A stretch of DNA of 64,000 nucleotides from Bacteroidales bacterium (GCA_017454905.1 JAFTCB010000007.1:1-64000); one strand, 5' to 3'; shown: positions 53,873-63,621, counted from the first letter of the stretch. The notes: generated by a model not told the origin, from the letters alone. Program-made: numbers and translations.

Positions 53873-56800
53873 TATGCTCTAATACGATAATCTCTTGTTC
53901 CAGTTCTTGCTCGATGTATTTCTTTTCCCGCTCCTCCCGTTTGGATCTCGGGACGAAGAGGCTCTGGAAGAAATTGCCGACCGTACGATACTCTTTCTGG
54001 TAGCTGACACCGACACCGTTCCGCTGCGAGTAGTCCAGGTAGCTGGAGAACTCGTCTGCGGAGTGGGAGAAGATGTTGAAGCGGAATTTCCCGTCGGGAT
54101 CCAGCTTGACGGAGAGGTCCAGGTTGCCGGTGAAGTCGCCCCCGGTGTTTCCCGTAGAGTAGCGGCGGTTGCCGAAACTGCCGCTCAGCAAGACCCGGTT
54201 GTCGAAGAGCTGGGTGGACAGGGAGATGTCGAACAGGTTGCTGCCGGACTTCATCTCCTGGTAGCCGAACCCCACGTCGATGGGGATTTCCATGCGCTGG
54301 AGCACATTGCTGATCTGGCCGGACATGATCTCGGACACATTGGATAGCAGGAGATTGGTCTGATTGAAGACGCCGGAACCTTCATTGGGCAGGAAGGTGC
54401 CGAGCAGCAGCAGGGAAACGAATTGCTTCTGGATCTTGTCCTGGGTGTTGAGGGCGCTTTCCATCTGGGAGCGGGTGGCGGGATCGAGGTCCGGGATGTC
54501 GATGCTCAGGTCGATTTTCGGGGAGCGCAGGCGGTCGCTGATGTTGAGGCCGCAGACTACCTGGCGCCGGGAGGAGGATTCCGAGCCGATCAGGGCGTCC
54601 AGGGAGGTGCGGACGTTGTAGGTCGCGTTGACGTCGAGCACGGTGTTCATGATGTCTCCGCCGAACTTGACGGAACTGCCCTGCTGGATCCTGAAGTCCT
54701 TCGACAGGAGGCCGGGCACGACGAACTGGTAGCTGCCTTCGTTGATGCTGTAGTCTCCGTTGAGGTCGAAGATGGCTTTGGAGGGACGGAGATTGAGGGT
54801 GACATTGCCGGATCCGTTGAAGGAGGCGACGTTGCCGGCCTGCTTGTCAATCTCCACGAAAGCTTTGACTCCGGGCTGGACATTCAGCCGGCCGCGGATG
54901 CGGAGGTCGGAAGTGGCGGTGCTTTTGCTGTCCATGCCTGCCAGCAGGGTCTCATAGGCATCGAGTTCCCGGGCCGGCTCGGTGAAGGTGAGCAGGTTGC
55001 TGTTGGTCTTGGAGAGTTTGCCGGATGTGGGGATATGGATGTTGCCGTCCCCGGAAGTGCTGACGTTGGCGTCGATGAGCAGGGCGTTGAACGGACCGGT
55101 GACCGAAGCCGATCCGGATGCGCGCAGCAGTCCGTAAAAAGGGGAGCCCGTCTTTTCTGCGGCGTCGACCACCTTGAGGTTCGAGAAGGCGAGGCGGGTG
55201 TCGAGCTGGAAGTCGCTGAGGTGCTTGAAACGCAGGGCTCCCTGGACGTCGCCGCTTCCGCCCGTGTCGTCGTGCAGGTCCAGTTTGTCAAAATAGAGGC
55301 CGGAGCCGTCGATGTGCAGGGGACCGCTGAGCGTATAGGGCACGCCGGTCACCGCCACCCGGATGAGGGCGTCGTCCAGGCGCAGGTCGCTGGTCGGGGT
55401 CAGGTCCGTGGTCGGACCGGATACCCGGATGCTCCCGGAGATCCCGCCGCCCATCTCCGAGAATACCGTTTTCAGAAAGGGGGAGGCGATGTGCAGCGGC
55501 AGGTCATCCAGGTCGGCCTGGAGATCCAGGGATTTGCCCGAGACCTGGTAGCTGCCGTGGGCGTAGAGGACTTCGCGGCCGTCCAGCCTGTCCCGCAGGA
55601 AAAGGCCGATTTCCTTCCCTTCGTCATTCCATTCGCTGGAGAGCTGGATGGAGCCGGCATCCACTCCGCTGAAGCGGAGGGTGTCGATGTTGAAATCCAT
55701 CAGCATGCCCTTGGCCAGCGCTTCTTCGGAGGTCACGGTGGCCTGGCCGTTCATCTTGCCTTCGATGCCGAGCGCCTGGGGCAGGAACTCGTCGATGAGG
55801 GCGAGGTCGAAACGGTGCATCTGCAGGTTCAGGGTGTCGCTGTGTTGCGGGGAGAGTCCGCCGTCGAGAAGCAGGCGCTGCGGTCCGTTGCTGATCTGGA
55901 ACCGGTCCAGGAAGAGGTCTTTGCCGTGCAGGATGATGTCCGAGCCGCTCACCGCCCAGCGGTCGTCGCTCGTGGTCAGGTAGGAATCGTACGGGTGTGC
56001 CCGGATCACCAGTTCCCCGTCATCGTCCCGATACAGCTTTCCGTCGAGGTTGATTTCGGCATTGCCGCCCGCGCCGGAGAAACTGTCATAATGGATGCCT
56101 ACCCGGAAGTCGTTGTCGTCGGCCCGGGCCTGGATGGAAGGGCTGTTCATCGCGAAGGTCCCGGCGCGCAGTTCCGAACTGTTCAGTTTCGCCGTCAGGG
56201 GACCGTTCCCGTTGTCAAAGTGCAGGTCGATATCCTTGAGGTAGTTCTTCCCGAGGGCGATCCGCTTGGATTGAATGTCTCCGTCGAGCCTGCCGTTTTC
56301 AGCGAGTTTCAGGGTGACGGAGGTGTTGTCTTCTACATAGGCGCCCGGCAGAAACAGGCCGAGGAGATCGTAGGTGTCGTGAAAGAGGACGCTGACGGTA
56401 TAGTCTCCCATGTCCGTCACCGGTTCCAGGTCCGGCTGCAGGGCGGAAAGGGAGCGCCGGACGATGGCATCCTGCAGGTCGCGGATCAGCTGGTTGGCCT
56501 GGCGGGTGCCGATGAAACTGCCGTCCAGGAAGGGGGCTTTGAGGGTGAAGGTCTGCTTGCCGCCGGCGGCTTTGGCTCCCAGCAGGACGTCGCCGACCTT
56601 GTGCTTGCCGTTCCCGTTGGTGAGAACCAGCCCGGGCATCCGGATGTCGCCGTCGAAGAAATTACCTTTGCGGACCAGGTCCGCCTTGAGGCCGCTCGAG
56701 ACCCGGGAGATGCGGGTCGTCTCGAGGCCGAGCGTCTGCAGGTCGATGTCCGTCAGGTCCCCGATGATGCGGTAGCGGCTGCCGCCTTCCCGCTCGGTGA

Positions 56801-58391
56801 GGTCGGCCAGGGCGGTCAGGTCGAAGCGGGCGGCCGGATCGTTGCTGCGCAGATGGGCGTCGACCGTGCCGTCCGTCAGGCTTCCGGCGAGATAGATGTC
56901 CTGGAAATCATGTCCGATCGCACGGATCCGGTCGATGTGGAGCGTGTCGATGCTTGCGTCCGGGAGTCCGCTGCCGAGCGTGGCCCTGGCGCGGGTGCTG
57001 AGGGTCACGGGACCGAGTGCGCCGATGTTGAGGATGTGGCCCAGGTGCAGTTCGTGGGTGGACAGGGCTGCGCTCAGTTCGACCGGGAGGTGGGGATGGG
57101 TCGCATTGCGGACGTCGCCGTCGAAACGCGCGCTGCCTTCGGGCGTCAGCATCTCTCCGTCGAATGCCAGGCGGTCCATCGGACCTTTGGCGTGCAGCTG
57201 GAGCGTGACGGGGAGGTCCCGGTCCACCGGGAGCTGCAGCTTGCTGCCGGGGGCGAAGCCTTCGACCAGCCGGGTGACCCCTTCCGGGGTGGCCGTCAGG
57301 TCGCTGACCTGGATGTCCAGCATCGTCTTCGTGATGTCGGGAAGCCCGATGCAGCTGCCGCCCAGGGTGGCGGAGATGCCGGAGCCCGTCTCGGTGAACA
57401 CCAACTTGTCCACGCGGAAGTCGTCGACGAATCCCAGGGCGTGCCCGCGGCGGATGTCCAGGGTGACCGGATTCCCGTCAAAGGCGCCTCCGGCGAAATA
57501 GCTGATGGTCTGCAGGGCGAGCTTGCCGGACTTGAAGTCACCTTCCAGCTTGACTTCGCTGAGGAAATTCTTGAAGGCGATGGCCCAGGGATAGGTCATC
57601 GAGAAGGAGCGTACCTGCATGTCGGACCAGGGGTCCGTGAAATGGAGGTCTTCGATGAGGGTCTTCCCGAGTCCGACCTCGCAGCTGCCCGTGACGTCCC
57701 GGACGATGTAGCCGGATTTTTCGCGGGCATAAAGATGGTCGCAGACGCCGTACATCTTGCCTCCGGTCATCCGGAGATTGTGTCCGGTCACGTCCGCGGT
57801 GATGTCGAGATCCTCGAAATCGATGTGCGGCGCGTCGTAGTGCACCGCCTTGATCGGCGGCAGGAAACTGGTGAGCCGGAAACGGAAATTCTTGACGCGC
57901 ACCTTCTTGATATCGAAGATGTCCGGTCCGGGCTCAAGCGGCCCGGACTGTGGCTGCATGTTGAAAATACGGCTCAGGTTGTTGCCGGGGCTGTCCGGTT
58001 CGGTGACCAGGTGGAAGTAGCCGTCTTCGACCGTGACGCGTCCCATATGCAGGCCTTCGCCTTTGAAGAGGCCCGCGATGGTGAAGGTGGCGGTGATGGT
58101 CTTGGCGGAGAAGACGGTGTCCGCCGGCTGCCAGCCGCGCTGGTTGACGTCTTCCGTGTAGGGGCTGCCGTCGATCAGCAGCAGGTTGCGGACGACCAGC
58201 ACGCCGGAGGTCATGACCTTGAGCTCGTCGTACTGGACGCGGCCGTCCATGATGGCGGCCAGCTGGTTGAGGGCGACCTTGGAGAGGCGTGTCTGGACAT
58301 AGGGCGTCTGGATGGCCACGAGGAAAGCCATGACCAGCACCGCCAGTAATCCTGCGATGCGCGCTGCGATATATCCACCTTTCCGGTACAT
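53817..58391 (-). CDS. tamB: TamB-like translocation and assembly module protein
   Basis: A 1524-residue inner-membrane-anchored periplasmic protein of the AsmA/TamB bridge family, thought to carry phospholipid or help insert outer-membrane proteins. The frame is open to 58592, but MYRKGGYIAARIAGLLAVLV at 58391 starts an N-terminal membrane anchor. Long beta-strand-rich repeats follow. The C-terminal DUF490 region holds QFVSLLLLGTFLPNEG, VGFGYQEMKSGSNLFDI and LSGSFGNRRYSTGNTGGDF. The tail from about 1480 is charged (SKREEREKKYIEQELEQE), an unusual extension. Divergent from tsaD, an arrangement I recall as common in the phylum. Confidence 0.93.
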   Translation of the reverse strand: MYRKGGYIAARIAGLLAVLVMAFLVAIQTPYVQTRLSKVALNQLAAIMDGRVQYDELKVMTSGVLVVRNLLLIDGSPYTEDVNQRGWQPADTVFSAKTITATFTIAGLFKGEGLHMGRVTVEDGYFHLVTEPDSPGNNLSRIFNMQPQSGPLEPGPDIFDIKKVRVKNFRFRLTSFLPPIKAVHYDAPHIDFEDLDITADVTGHNLRMTGGKMYGVCDHLYAREKSGYIVRDVTGSCEVGLGKTLIEDLHFTDPWSDMQVRSFSMTYPWAIAFKNFLSEVKLEGDFKSGKLALQTISYFAGGAFDGNPVTLDIRRGHALGFVDDFRVDKLVFTETGSGISATLGGSCIGLPDITKTMLDIQVSDLTATPEGVTRLVEGFAPGSKLQLPVDRDLPVTLQLHAKGPMDRLAFDGEMLTPEGSARFDGDVRNATHPHLPVELSAALSTHELHLGHILNIGALGPVTLSTRARATLGSGLPDASIDTLHIDRIRAIGHDFQDIYLAGSLTDGTVDAHLRSNDPAARFDLTALADLTEREGGSRYRIIGDLTDIDLQTLGLETTRISRVSSGLKADLVRKGNFFDGDIRMPGLVLTNGNGKHKVGDVLLGAKAAGGKQTFTLKAPFLDGSFIGTRQANQLIRDLQDAIVRRSLSALQPDLEPVTDMGDYTVSVLFHDTYDLLGLFLPGAYVEDNTSVTLKLAENGRLDGDIQSKRIALGKNYLKDIDLHFDNGNGPLTAKLNSSELRAGTFAMNSPSIQARADDNDFRVGIHYDSFSGAGGNAEINLDGKLYRDDDGELVIRAHPYDSYLTTSDDRWAVSGSDIILHGKDLFLDRFQISNGPQRLLLDGGLSPQHSDTLNLQMHRFDLALIDEFLPQALGIEGKMNGQATVTSEEALAKGMLMDFNIDTLRFSGVDAGSIQLSSEWNDEGKEIGLFLRDRLDGREVLYAHGSYQVSGKSLDLQADLDDLPLHIASPFLKTVFSEMGGGISGSIRVSGPTTDLTPTSDLRLDDALIRVAVTGVPYTLSGPLHIDGSGLYFDKLDLHDDTGGSGDVQGALRFKHLSDFQLDTRLAFSNLKVVDAAEKTGSPFYGLLRASGSASVTGPFNALLIDANVSTSGDGNIHIPTSGKLSKTNSNLLTFTEPARELDAYETLLAGMDSKSTATSDLRIRGRLNVQPGVKAFVEIDKQAGNVASFNGSGNVTLNLRPSKAIFDLNGDYSINEGSYQFVVPGLLSKDFRIQQGSSVKFGGDIMNTVLDVNATYNVRTSLDALIGSESSSRRQVVCGLNISDRLRSPKIDLSIDIPDLDPATRSQMESALNTQDKIQKQFVSLLLLGTFLPNEGSGVFNQTNLLLSNVSEIMSGQISNVLQRMEIPIDVGFGYQEMKSGSNLFDISLSTQLFDNRVLLSGSFGNRRYSTGNTGGDFTGNLDLSVKLDPDGKFRFNIFSHSADEFSSYLDYSQRNGVGVSYQKEYRTVGNFFQSLFVPRSKREEREKKYIEQELEQEIIVLEHNEQDPGQTVSDSHPAGGK

Positions 58392-58416
58392 TTCCCTGGG
58401 ATTGCTATATAGTCTA

Positions 58417-58424
58417 CAAATATA
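58417..58424 (-). promoter_or_regulatory. Putative -7 box of tamB
   Basis: Minus-strand TATATTTG, exact consensus, 25 bases before the tamB ATG at 58391; this supports that start over the upstream in-frame codons. Confidence 0.55.
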
Positions 58425-58472
58425 GGAAATTGTTTGCGCATTTCCATTGGGGGGTGCTTCGAGAATTATTGT

Positions 58473-58480
58473 TAAATTTG
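58473..58480 (+). promoter_or_regulatory. Putative -7 box of tsaD
   Basis: TAAATTTG, exact consensus, 23 bases before the tsaD ATG at 58504. It lies 48 bases from the divergent tamB box, so the two promoters may influence each other. Confidence 0.55.
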
Positions 58481-58503
58481 CAGCCGAAAAACGAATCAGA
58501 CAG

Positions 58504-59526
58504 ATGGCAGACATCATTCTCGGCATAGAGTCTTCTTGCGACGATACTTCTGCGGCCGTCATCCGCGACGGCTGGCTCCTGTCCAATGTCATTGCCAGCC
58601 AGGACGTTCACCGCGCCTTCGGCGGGGTGGTCCCCGAACTGGCATCCCGGGCCCACGAACTCAACATCGTGCCCGTGGTCAGCGAGGCGCTCACCCGGGC
58701 GGGCGTGAAGGCTTCCGAACTGACGGCGATCGCCTTCACCCGCGGGCCGGGCCTGCTCGGCTCCCTGCTGGTAGGCACTTCTTTCGCGAAGGCGATGGGG
58801 CTGGCGCTGGACATTCCGATCGTGATGGTGAACCATCTGCAGGGGCATCTGCTGGCCGATTTTATCCGGCAGCCGGACAAACCCGTCCGGGAGCCCTCTT
58901 TCCCTTACCTCTGCCTGCTGGTCAGCGGGGGCAATTCGCAGATCGTCCGCGTGGATGATCCGCTGCATTTCGAGATCCTCGGACAGACGATCGACGATGC
59001 GGTGGGGGAGGCCTTTGACAAATGCTCCAAGATGATGGGGCTGGGCTATCCCGGCGGACCCATCATCGACCGGCTGGCCAAGCTGGGCGATCCCGAACGC
59101 TTCAAGTTCACCAAACCCCATATCGAAGGGCTGGACTACAGTTTCAGCGGGGTCAAGACCTCGCTCCTGTATTTCGTCCGCGACGAGATGGCTAAGGATC
59201 CGGAGTTCCTGGAGAAGAACAAGGAGGACATCTGCGCCTCTTTCCAGAAGACCCTGATCGACATCCTGCTGGACAAGCTGGTCAAGGCTTCGAAGCAGAC
59301 CGGCATCAAGGAGGTGACGATCGGCGGCGGGGTGTCCGCGAACAGCGGGCTGCGTGCCCGCATCGAGGCCGAGGGCCGCAAGCGCGGCTGGAACACCTAT
59401 CTGCCCGAGTTCAAGTTCACGACTGACAATGCCGCGATGATCGCCATCGCCGGCTACTATCACTATCTGGCCGGGGAGCGTACGCCGCTGGACGTGGCGC
59501 CGGTGTCCCGGATGTCTGATTTCTGA
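58504..59526 (+). CDS. tsaD: tRNA N6-threonylcarbamoyladenosine transferase TsaD
   Basis: Transfers threonylcarbamoyl to A37 of ANN-decoding tRNAs with TsaB and TsaE. The 340 residues start MADIILGIESSCDDTSAAV at 58504, downstream of its promoter box. ASKHA-fold motifs are VVPELASRAHELNIVPVV (metal-binding His), GPGLLGSLLVG, LLVSGGNSQIV, YSFSGVKTSLLYF and GGGVSANSGLR. The substrate it makes is further modified by MtaB, also in this window. The next gene begins 11 bases after the stop. Confidence 0.96.
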   Translation: MADIILGIESSCDDTSAAVIRDGWLLSNVIASQDVHRAFGGVVPELASRAHELNIVPVVSEALTRAGVKASELTAIAFTRGPGLLGSLLVGTSFAKAMGLALDIPIVMVNHLQGHLLADFIRQPDKPVREPSFPYLCLLVSGGNSQIVRVDDPLHFEILGQTIDDAVGEAFDKCSKMMGLGYPGGPIIDRLAKLGDPERFKFTKPHIEGLDYSFSGVKTSLLYFVRDEMAKDPEFLEKNKEDICASFQKTLIDILLDKLVKASKQTGIKEVTIGGGVSANSGLRARIEAEGRKRGWNTYLPEFKFTTDNAAMIAIAGYYHYLAGERTPLDVAPVSRMSDF

Positions 59527-59537
59527 CAAGTTGTACG

Positions 59538-61193
59538 ATGAAGGAGTTCGAGATTGTCTGTCCGCTCACGCGGGAGCCGCGCCTCAAGGAGATCGAGGCC
59601 AAGGCCGGCGGGATGAAATGGGTGCTCAAGAAGCGTTCGATCGATGCCCGCAAGGAGCCTGTCTGGCGCTATCAGTATGAGGCGTACGGACCCGGCGAGA
59701 CGTATGTCCCTTATGCGCTCCCGGAGTACCGGGACGTGCATGATGCGGAGCCCGTTATCGTCGTGGGCGCCGGTCCTGCCGGGATGTTCGCTGCGCTGAA
59801 ATTGCTGACGCTCGGGCTCAGGCCTGTCATCCTCGAGCGGGGCAAGAATGTCCACGAGCGCAAGTTCGACATGGCGAAACTCTCGCGGGACGGCATCGTG
59901 GATCCGGATTCGAACTATTGCTACGGCGAAGGGGGCGCGGGCGCCTTCTCGGACGGCAAGCTCTATACGCGTTCCTCCAAGCGGGGCGATCTGCGCGAGG
60001 TGCTGCACCAGCTGGTGAAATTCGGTGCGTCCAAGGATATCCTCATCGACGCCCATCCGCATATCGGCTCCGACAAGCTTCCCGTCATCGTCGAAAACAT
60101 CCGCAACTTCATCGTGGAGCACGGCGGGGAATACCATTTTGGCGCGAAGGTCGTTGCCATTTCCTCAGCTTCATCAGCCGTGTCGGCAGTCGCCCCGGGA
60201 AACCGTGCCACCCTCGGCACCGTAAGAGGGGGGACCGCAAGCGAAGCGCAGCGGTGGGGTCGAGCGGAGCGAGACGTTTCCAGGGGCGAGCTGCCGAACG
60301 GCGAAGCTGAGGAAATGGCAGTCAAGACTGCTGACGGCAAGGAGTTCAAGGCCCGGCGGGTGATCCTGGCGACCGGCCACTCGGCACGGGATATCTACGA
60401 AATGCTGCAGGCGGCAGGCGGCGCCCTGGAGGCCAAAGGCTTCGCCATGGGCGTCCGCGTGGAGCATCCGCAGGAGAAGATCAACTGGTGCCAATACCAC
60501 GGACAATGGAAACCCGGCGTCCCGGCTGCCGAATACTCCTTCGTCGAGCAGGTCGACGGACGCGGCGTCTTCTCCTTCTGCATGTGCCCCGGCGGCATCC
60601 TCGTACCCTCCTCGACCGAAGAACGCACCGTCGTCCTCAACGGCATGTCCAACTCGGGCCGCAGCGGCAAATTCGCCAACGCCGGCGTCGTCGTCCAGAT
60701 CGAACCGGAAGACGTCCCGGGAGAAGGCCCCTTCAAGCTGATGGACTTCCAGCACGAGGTCGAACGCCGGATGTACGATTACGCACAATCGCAGGGCGCG
60801 CAGAACCCGATGGCCGCCCCGGCGCAGCGGATGGAGGACTTCTGCCTCGGCAAGATTTCCAAGACGATGCCGCCGACCTCCTACCACCCGGGCGTGGTCA
60901 GCGCCCCGCTGCACGAACTGCTGCCGCCTATCGTGGCACAGCGCCTGCAGAAAGCCTTCCCGCGCGTCAAGATGCGCAACTACTACACCAACGCGGCGCT
61001 GCTGCTCGGCGTAGAATCCCGCACCTCCTCGCCGGTGCGCATCCCGCGCGACCCCGAAACGCTGGAATACCTGTCCCTGCCGGGCATCTATCCATGCGGC
61101 GAGGGCGCCGGCTATGCAGGAGGCATAGTATCCAGCGCCCTCGACGGGATCAACGTAGCCACGGCCGTGGCCGCTTCCATTACTCGCTTCTGA
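59538..61193 (+). CDS. FAD-dependent oxidoreductase (COG2509 type) with in-frame palindromic insertion
   Basis: A 551-residue flavoprotein of unknown substrate. After an N-terminal domain (1-70) comes the FAD motif VIVVGAGPAGMFAALKLL near 73-90, then NYCYGEGGAGAFSDGKLYTR and VILATGHSARDIYEML. The C-terminal FAD closure is GIYPCGEGAGYAGGIVSSALDG. Residues about 206-261 (SSASSAVSAV through GEAEEMAV) are low complexity, fit no family block, and are encoded by the 166-bp palindromic element at 60155-60320. The frame is kept, so the protein may work with an extra surface loop of about 50 residues. It overlaps the convergent DUF362 gene by 14 bases. Confidence 0.88.
   Translation: MKEFEIVCPLTREPRLKEIEAKAGGMKWVLKKRSIDARKEPVWRYQYEAYGPGETYVPYALPEYRDVHDAEPVIVVGAGPAGMFAALKLLTLGLRPVILERGKNVHERKFDMAKLSRDGIVDPDSNYCYGEGGAGAFSDGKLYTRSSKRGDLREVLHQLVKFGASKDILIDAHPHIGSDKLPVIVENIRNFIVEHGGEYHFGAKVVAISSASSAVSAVAPGNRATLGTVRGGTASEAQRWGRAERDVSRGELPNGEAEEMAVKTADGKEFKARRVILATGHSARDIYEMLQAAGGALEAKGFAMGVRVEHPQEKINWCQYHGQWKPGVPAAEYSFVEQVDGRGVFSFCMCPGGILVPSSTEERTVVLNGMSNSGRSGKFANAGVVVQIEPEDVPGEGPFKLMDFQHEVERRMYDYAQSQGAQNPMAAPAQRMEDFCLGKISKTMPPTSYHPGVVSAPLHELLPPIVAQRLQKAFPRVKMRNYYTNAALLLGVESRTSSPVRIPRDPETLEYLSLPGIYPCGEGAGYAGGIVSSALDGINVATAVAASITRF
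60155..60320. repeat. 166-bp palindromic element inside a coding sequence
   Basis: Bounded by an 18-bp perfect inverted repeat, TGCCATTTCCTCAGCTTC (60155-60172) and its complement (60303-60320). Further inside, TCGGCAGTCGCCCCGGGAAA pairs imperfectly with TTTCCAGGGGCGAGCTGCCGA, and an ACCGC/GCGGT hairpin sits at the centre. The whole unit could fold as one long cruciform. No transposase is encoded, so it resembles a MITE or an intragenic palindromic element. Length plus frame leave the host gene open. Confidence 0.75.
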
Positions 61194-62232
61194 CGAACGG
61201 CTTGAGGTCCTTGGCGGCCTCCTCGGCGGTGATGCGCTTGCCGCCGTTGTCCAGGTCGATGAGGATGTACTTGTCATTGCCCATGCCCATCTCCTTCATA
61301 TAGGAGAGCTGGCGGAGGCCGTGACGGGTCTCGATGCGTTCGATCATGTCGTGGTGTTCCTCGGCGGTCATCGCGTAGATGATGTCGATGCAAGCCTGGT
61401 CGACGGCCAGGATGTCGGTGGAGGAGAGGATGCCCACGTCGGGCGTGACGACCGGTTCGGCGGCAACGCCTTCACAGTCGCAGGAAACGGACATGTTGCG
61501 CATCACGTTGACGAAGGTCACGTGCTTGCCGAAGTGCCCGAGCGTCGCCTTGGTGGACTCGGTCATGCGCTCCATGAATTCTTCTTCCGCGATGTTCCAC
61601 TGGTCCGGGGAGCCCGGTGTAGTGTGGATCCAGCCCTTGCCGATGCGTCCGTCGGCACAGCCGATGCCGATGTTCTTGTTGCTGCCGCCGAAACCGCCCT
61701 GGGTGTGGCCCTTGAAGTGGGTGAGGGCGACCATAGAATCGTAATTGAGCAGGTGATTGCCCACGGACATGGCCTGGAACCACTTGCCGCCTTCCACGGG
61801 GATCGTGGCGACACCTTCCTCGTCCATGATGTCCACGGGGCAGAAGGTCCAGCCGTTGACTTCGAGTGTCTTGCGGTGCTGCTCGGTCGTGTAGCGGTCG
61901 CCTTCGTAGTAGGTGTTGGTCTCGATGATGTTGGCTTCGGGCAGGTCCTTCGCCAGCAGGGCCTTGACCCATTCGCGCGGAATGATGTTGGGGCCGTTCT
62001 GTTCGCCGGTGTGGAGCTTGACGCCCACGCGGCCGGAGATGTCTCCGTTCACCTGCTCATAGGCCTGGATGAGGCCTTCGGCAGAGAGGTTGCGGGTGAA
62101 ATAGACGGTGGATTCCTCTCCGGTACGCTGGTCATAGGGAAGGTACTTGCTTCCGTCCGGAGCTTGTGTCTGTGTCTGCGGTGCGCCGCAGGCAGCGAAA
62201 AGACAGGGGAGTAGCATAAGGATTCTTTTCAT
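61180..62232 (-). CDS. DUF362 lipoprotein
   Basis: A 350-residue protein with a lipoprotein signal (MKRILMLLPCLFAAC, Cys15 lipidated). The mature part is a DUF362 domain with VGVKLHTGEQNGPNIIPREWV, THFKGHTQGGFGGSNKNIGIG, and SCDCEGVAAEPVVTPDVGILSS-like SVSCDCEGVAAEPVV. DUF362 proteins are often linked with iron-sulfur centres; this one has the CDC pair but no ferredoxin module. Exported and lipid-anchored. An in-frame ATG at 62256 is less likely, as it would precede the signal peptide. It follows the DUF5723 gene by 13 bases. Confidence 0.86.
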   Translation of the reverse strand: MKRILMLLPCLFAACGAPQTQTQAPDGSKYLPYDQRTGEESTVYFTRNLSAEGLIQAYEQVNGDISGRVGVKLHTGEQNGPNIIPREWVKALLAKDLPEANIIETNTYYEGDRYTTEQHRKTLEVNGWTFCPVDIMDEEGVATIPVEGGKWFQAMSVGNHLLNYDSMVALTHFKGHTQGGFGGSNKNIGIGCADGRIGKGWIHTTPGSPDQWNIAEEEFMERMTESTKATLGHFGKHVTFVNVMRNMSVSCDCEGVAAEPVVTPDVGILSSTDILAVDQACIDIIYAMTAEEHHDMIERIETRHGLRQLSYMKEMGMGNDKYILIDLDNGGKRITAEEAAKDLKPFVRSE

Positions 62233-62245
62233 ATTGTCTTGTGGG

Positions 62246-63592
62246 TTATAGATCAAAGGTGAGTCCCGCGGAGATGACGCTGTTCCAGGGTTTCAGGTGG
62301 AGGCGCAGGCGGGGAATGCGTCCGCCGAAGCTGTCAGACATGCTGACATGCAGCCGGAATTTGTGGGCCCGGACCGAAGCGGCAAAGCCCCAGCTCATCC
62401 CGTAGGTGCCGTAGCCGAAATTGGCATTGAGGTCCAGCCAGTCCAGCGGGTTCACGCTGGTGCCCAGGCGCGTCTCCCAGAAACGGGTGGTCCGGAAAGA
62501 AGTCATGTGGCCCGTCAGGCCGACGGAGAGCCGGTCGTAGAAGGGCATGGCATATTTGATCCCCAGGTTGAAACCACTCGGGATCCCGTGCACACGGAAG
62601 CGCTTGGCCTTGGGAACGAAAGTCGCAGATTCTTCCATGTCGGACATGAGGCCGGTGATCAGGCCCAGACCGTCTTCTGCGTCCATATCGTCCGCTTCGA
62701 AGTCCGTGAACTCGTTCAAGGAGAAGGAAGTGGACACCTGGCCGCCCATGGTGTAGGCCCAGCACAGGAAACCCAGGTCGATGGTCGAAAGGGACAGCGT
62801 CAGATAAGGGTTGGGCTGGATGAGAATGCCGAAATCAACGGCCAGGCCGGCGCCGCGGACCAGGGGGAGGCGGAACGGTTGTTTCTCATACTCCGGATAC
62901 AGGAAGGTGCCGTTGTTCTTGGGCCTGCGCCGGAATGTCAGATCCAGCTCGCTGCTGAAGGACATGCGGATATCATCGTCCATCCCGATCTCCAGCTGCT
63001 TGACGACAGCGTCCATGGACGCCAGCCCGACCAGCAATTTGGTCCGGAACCCCACGGAGACGATGTCGCTCATCTTCCGGGTGTATCCGTATGCCAGCTC
63101 GGCATACATGTCCGAGTGGATCCGGGTATCGCTGAAATCAAAACTGGTCTGCTGGAGGCCGGTCTTCATGAGCACGAAGAGATCCTTGGGCAGGTTGACT
63201 CCGCCTCTGTTCCGGATGTTCAGCTCCACGTTATGACTGGCTTGGCCGCGGTGAAAACCGTAGGAGAAGAGGTTGAACGTGTTGTCGGTCAGGAGGTAAT
63301 TGTTCTTCTGCAGTTTGTCCAGAAGGGTCTGCGAGGAGACGGAATCGTGGAGGCCGGTCACAGTTTTCTTCCCGTAATCATACAGGAAAGTCGTGGCTCC
63401 CACGTTGGCCCGGGAGTTGATGTCGATGCCGCCGATGCCGATGAAGTCGCCGGCGGGTGCGATGGCGGGGTTGTAGCGATATGCTGTCGGAGAACCGGTC
63501 AGGAAAAAACTGTCGGTATTCGTGGTCTGGGCATGGATAGACACCAGTCCCAGACAGGCGGCCAGCAGGATCAGGATACTTCTTTTATGCAT
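62246..63592 (-). CDS. DUF5723-family outer-membrane beta-barrel-like protein
   Basis: A 448-residue protein with a signal peptide (MHKRSILILLAACLGLVSIHA). The remainder alternates hydrophobic and polar residues in the manner of outer-membrane strands and ends SVISAGLTFDL, with a terminal aliphatic residue after Asp. SPTAYRYNPAIAPAGDFIGIGG near 35 is the family N-terminal block. Function is unknown; it may be a surface channel or scaffold. Middle gene of a minus-strand run flavodoxin - DUF5723 - DUF362, with gaps of 29 and 13 bases. Confidence 0.84.
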   Translation of the reverse strand: MHKRSILILLAACLGLVSIHAQTTNTDSFFLTGSPTAYRYNPAIAPAGDFIGIGGIDINSRANVGATTFLYDYGKKTVTGLHDSVSSQTLLDKLQKNNYLLTDNTFNLFSYGFHRGQASHNVELNIRNRGGVNLPKDLFVLMKTGLQQTSFDFSDTRIHSDMYAELAYGYTRKMSDIVSVGFRTKLLVGLASMDAVVKQLEIGMDDDIRMSFSSELDLTFRRRPKNNGTFLYPEYEKQPFRLPLVRGAGLAVDFGILIQPNPYLTLSLSTIDLGFLCWAYTMGGQVSTSFSLNEFTDFEADDMDAEDGLGLITGLMSDMEESATFVPKAKRFRVHGIPSGFNLGIKYAMPFYDRLSVGLTGHMTSFRTTRFWETRLGTSVNPLDWLDLNANFGYGTYGMSWGFAASVRAHKFRLHVSMSDSFGGRIPRLRLHLKPWNSVISAGLTFDL

Positions 63593-63621
63593 ATTCTCCG
63601 GGTCTCTGATCCGTCAACTGA

